Origin: DATLAN01 sp035527455
GTDB taxonomy: Bacteria > Planctomycetota > Planctomycetia > Pirellulales > Thermoguttaceae
Reading direction: 5' to 3'
DNA: 18,210 nt
Assembly (NCBI GenBank): GCA_035527455.1
Contig: DATLAN010000635.1
Coordinates: 1-18,210 of the forward strand
Shown here one piece after another: positions 16,356-18,210 of the stretch. Each line of letters begins with the position of its first letter. The stretch's first letter is position 1. The notes under the pieces are model-generated. The model worked only from the letters and a program-made list of their open reading frames with translations. It did no database searches and was not told the origin of the DNA. A program made the translations under genes and the position numbers.

Positions 16356-16594
16356 TACCTGATCCCCTTAGGAACCGCGCGACTATTTCTTGCCGGACCC
16401 GATTCGAGTTCCTTGATTCCAGTACGAATGGTGCGGTCGGACATACCGATCGCTTCGGCAACCGCTGCAATACCGCCGCGTCCCAACGATCTCGCTTCAA
16501 TCGCGGCCCAGCGTCTGCGTCCGCGTTCATCCAGCGATGCCGCGAGGTCGAAAAACTTATCGCGAATCCATTCGACTACATGTGCATCCGGCAT
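16355..16594 (-). pseudogene. ISAzo13-type transposase, N-terminal fragment
   Basis: The 79 codons from ATG 16594 carry the start of ISAzo13-family transposases: DKFFDLAASLDERGRRRW, AAIEARSLGRGGIAAVAEAI and a helix-turn-helix-like GMSDRTIRTGIKEL. After ELESGPAR the frame turns into unrelated residues and stops; a full transposase has roughly 400 residues including the DDE core. What remains is a decayed end of the insertion sequence. It points leftward into the small membrane protein gene and may provide that gene's promoter and leader. Confidence 0.68.
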
Positions 16595-16654
16595 GCAGGC
16601 CAGTATTACTCAATCTCGGCCATCGACTCAATATCACTCCGGCAATCTATTGTC

Positions 16655-16674
16655 GCGCGGACCCTTAGCCGCGC
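16655..16674. repeat. Short hairpin, possible insertion-sequence end
   Basis: GCGCGG at 16655-16660 pairs with CCGCGC at 16669-16674 around ACCCTTAG. It lies about 60 bp before the transposase fragment start and 41 bp past the hemW-type stop, so it may be the outer end of the insertion sequence or a weak terminator. No second copy was seen in the window. Confidence 0.3.
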
Positions 16675-16714
16675 ACTGTATGCCCTAACGTATCTCACGG
16701 CTTTTCCTTTCGTG

Positions 16715-17845
16715 TCACATGAGATCGACAAGTACGCTGTTTTGCAGATCCATACCGAGGCGAGTAAGCCTTAAAGCACCTTCGTGCCACTGAAGCAGCC
16801 CGCCGCCGATCGGTCGATCTAGTTTTTCACCGAACGCCTCGCGGATACTCATCCCGTGCATGCGCGTAAAATCCTCATTCTTTACGCCGCGCGTCATGCG
16901 CAGGCCCAGCATCATGCTCTCAAACCGCGCTTCTTCTTTGGATATTTGCTCCGTCTTCGGTTCGTCACCTGCCAAGTAGGCATCAATCTTTGATGGGTTC
17001 ATCGTACGGCACTGCTCGAAAAAGCTGTGTGCCGCGCAGCCGAAGCCAAGGTACGGCACGCGTGTCCAGCAGCCGACATTATGCCGGCAGGCGTACCCTT
17101 CGCGTGCAAAATTGCTGATTTCATATTGATGAAAGCCGTGCTCCGCGAGCGTCTGCCGCGCAAGCTCGTACATATCGCGCTCGACTTCCTCATCCGGAAG
17201 AGCCAGCTTTCCCGCAGTGATATCGCGGCAGATCGGCGTTCCTTCCTCAACAATCAAGCCGTAACAGGAGAGATGCGTGGGGGAGAGCGCAATCGCGGCT
17301 GAGAGCGTTTCCCGCACATCCGCGACGGTTTGCGAAGGCAGGCCGAACATCAGGTCCAGGTTAATATTATCAAATCCCGCTTGACGCGCAATTTCTACGG
17401 AAGCGATCACTTGCTCCCAATTATGGATACGGCCGATCAGCCGCAAAAGACGCGCCTGCGTGGCTTGCGCGCCCAGGGACAGCCGGTTAACACCCGCTTT
17501 GCCGAGCGCCTGTGCAAAGGGCGTCGTGAGTGTTCCGGGGTTGCATTCGCAGGTGATCTCGGCACCCTCTTCAATTGGGAATGCTTTGAACAGGGCATCC
17601 AGGATGCGTGTTACCTGGAACTCGTCCAGAAGCGAGGGCGTGCCCCCGCCCAGGAAGATCGTATCCGCTTTCGGATGCCCCGTTTCTGCGCCGCGCCGCC
17701 TTATCTCCGAGACAAGGGCATCCACATAGCGCGGGATATCCGCCTCGCGCCCCGCGTACGACGGAAAGTCGCAATACGCGCACTTGCTTACGCAAAAGGG
17801 CACGTGCACGTAAAGCCCGATCGGCGGATGCGAGGAACCCTGCAT
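16715..17845 (-). CDS. hemW: HemW-type radical SAM protein
   Basis: This 376-residue protein belongs to the HemN/HemW branch of radical SAM enzymes. HemW relatives are heme chaperones rather than coproporphyrinogen oxidases. The cluster-binding motif is CVSKCAYC (C18, C22, C25) followed by DF; the extra cysteine of true HemN (CxxxCxxCxC) is absent. Further family motifs are TIFLGGGTPSLL, ITCECNPGTL, RLSLGAQA, INLDLMFGLPSQT, SCYGLIVEEGTPI, HQYEISNFAREG and GFGCAAHSF. The proposed heme-binding HNxxYW motif appears as HNVGCW, with cysteine for tyrosine. I chose the ATG at 17845 (MQGSSHPPIGLYVHVPFC); an in-frame GTG at 17866 adds seven residues. The C-terminus is complete (QNSVLVDLM). The sequence style (CDFPSYAG, EEGTPI) recalls Firmicutes-type HemW more than the planctomycete proteins I know, suggesting transfer (inference). 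Confidence 0.88.
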   Translation of the reverse strand: MQGSSHPPIGLYVHVPFCVSKCAYCDFPSYAGREADIPRYVDALVSEIRRRGAETGHPKADTIFLGGGTPSLLDEFQVTRILDALFKAFPIEEGAEITCECNPGTLTTPFAQALGKAGVNRLSLGAQATQARLLRLIGRIHNWEQVIASVEIARQAGFDNINLDLMFGLPSQTVADVRETLSAAIALSPTHLSCYGLIVEEGTPICRDITAGKLALPDEEVERDMYELARQTLAEHGFHQYEISNFAREGYACRHNVGCWTRVPYLGFGCAAHSFFEQCRTMNPSKIDAYLAGDEPKTEQISKEEARFESMMLGLRMTRGVKNEDFTRMHGMSIREAFGEKLDRPIGGGLLQWHEGALRLTRLGMDLQNSVLVDLM

Positions 17846-17874
17846 GTTAGTTCTTTGGGACGCCACATGCTATA

Positions 17875-18078
17875 TTACAGGTTTTTCTTCACGTATTGTA
17901 GTAGATTGTTCGCTTGGTTCTCGTATTGCCGATCAATGTAAGCGTAGAAGAACTCCGGAACGGATACGCTATCATGGCCTGTATGTAGCAACAAATCAGT
18001 GTAGGGAGTCGTTTCTTCCCCCATCTTTATTCTGATTCCCGCAGAATCCAGCTTAATAACTGGACTTTTGGTAACATT
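17875..18078 (-). CDS. Short unrecognised reading frame upstream of hemW (possible 3' fragment)
   Basis: The frame is open from after a TGA at 18079-18081 to a TAA at 17875-17877. It reads like real protein: VIKLDSAGIRIKMGEETTPY, then TDLLLHTGHDSVSVPEFF, then AYIDRQYENQANNLLQYVKK and a short end. Its only ATG, at 18024, would give 49 residues and has no ribosome site, so it may be the remains of a longer gene cut at 18078. The stop lies 8-29 nt before the possible hemW starts, consistent with an operon. Base composition is visibly AT-richer than the rest of the window. I do not recognise the family. Confidence 0.35.
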   Translation of the reverse strand, partial: NVTKSPVIKLDSAGIRIKMGEETTPYTDLLLHTGHDSVSVPEFFYAYIDRQYENQANNLLQYVKKNL

Positions 18079-18210
18079 TCAGCCATCTGAAGTCGTATTG
18101 GTGGATTTTGGGGTGTTGTGTTATGACTTGCGGGCATGGCGACATGCACGGAGGTTTTGAACGAATCGACGCTCGATGTTCTTCGGGGGGCCGCGCTCAC
18201 CGAAGAACAG
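18079..18210. other. Unresolved right edge
   Basis: Two readings compete. On the plus strand an ATG at 18136 opens 25 codons to the window end (MATCTEVLNESTLDVLRGA...). On the minus strand a frame enters from the edge and ends with a TAA at 18121-18123, reading NIERRFVQNLRACRHARKS before the stop. Neither has a ribosome site or known motif in view, so I cannot decide between a gene start and a gene end. Confidence 0.25.

Noticed and set aside
1..18210. CRISPR array, tRNA or rRNA genes
   Set aside because: I looked for evenly spaced direct repeats, tRNA-like cloverleaf signatures and conserved rRNA stretches and saw none. A covariance-model search would settle the small RNAs.

Overview
The window looks like a piece of a GC-rich planctomycete-like genome (inferred from the large secreted GH106-like glycoside hydrolases, long gaps, and transposase relics of types I associate with that phylum). 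No rRNA, tRNA or CRISPR array was seen. Naming the organism would need a database search.

Left part (1-9189): a rhamnose-use locus. Two exported GH106-like enzymes of 892 and 1234 aa lie head to tail, followed by rhaA (L-rhamnose isomerase) and an NCS1-type transporter. They would release rhamnose outside the cytoplasm, import a nutrient and isomerise it. The locus is damaged. A 620-bp element with terminal inverted repeats, an exact 8-bp target duplication and one gene (a lone DnaG-type CHC2 zinc finger) sits between the second hydrolase and rhaA. The rhaA gene stops after 301 codons and runs straight into the C-terminal half of the transporter. This is either a real deletion or an assembly join.

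Middle part (9190-11640): mostly decayed DNA. It holds a transposase N-terminal relic, an intact EamA/DMT permease on the minus strand, an unassigned coding-like scrap, and a 3' scrap of an HI0933/BaiN-type flavoprotein.

Right part (11641-15529): three intact housekeeping-type genes: a THUMP/UPF0020 RNA methyltransferase (RlmL-like), a COG2509-type FAD oxidoreductase, and a convergent tRNA-dihydrouridine synthase.

Far right (15530-18210): an apparently gene-free stretch, a two-helix membrane protein whose start overlaps the stop of an ISAzo13-type transposase fragment, a complete HemW-type radical SAM protein with an altered HNxxYW motif, a short unrecognised reading frame just upstream of it, and an unresolved edge.

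The most interesting object is the CHC2-carrying element at 6796-7431. Next is the rhaA/transporter junction near 8354.
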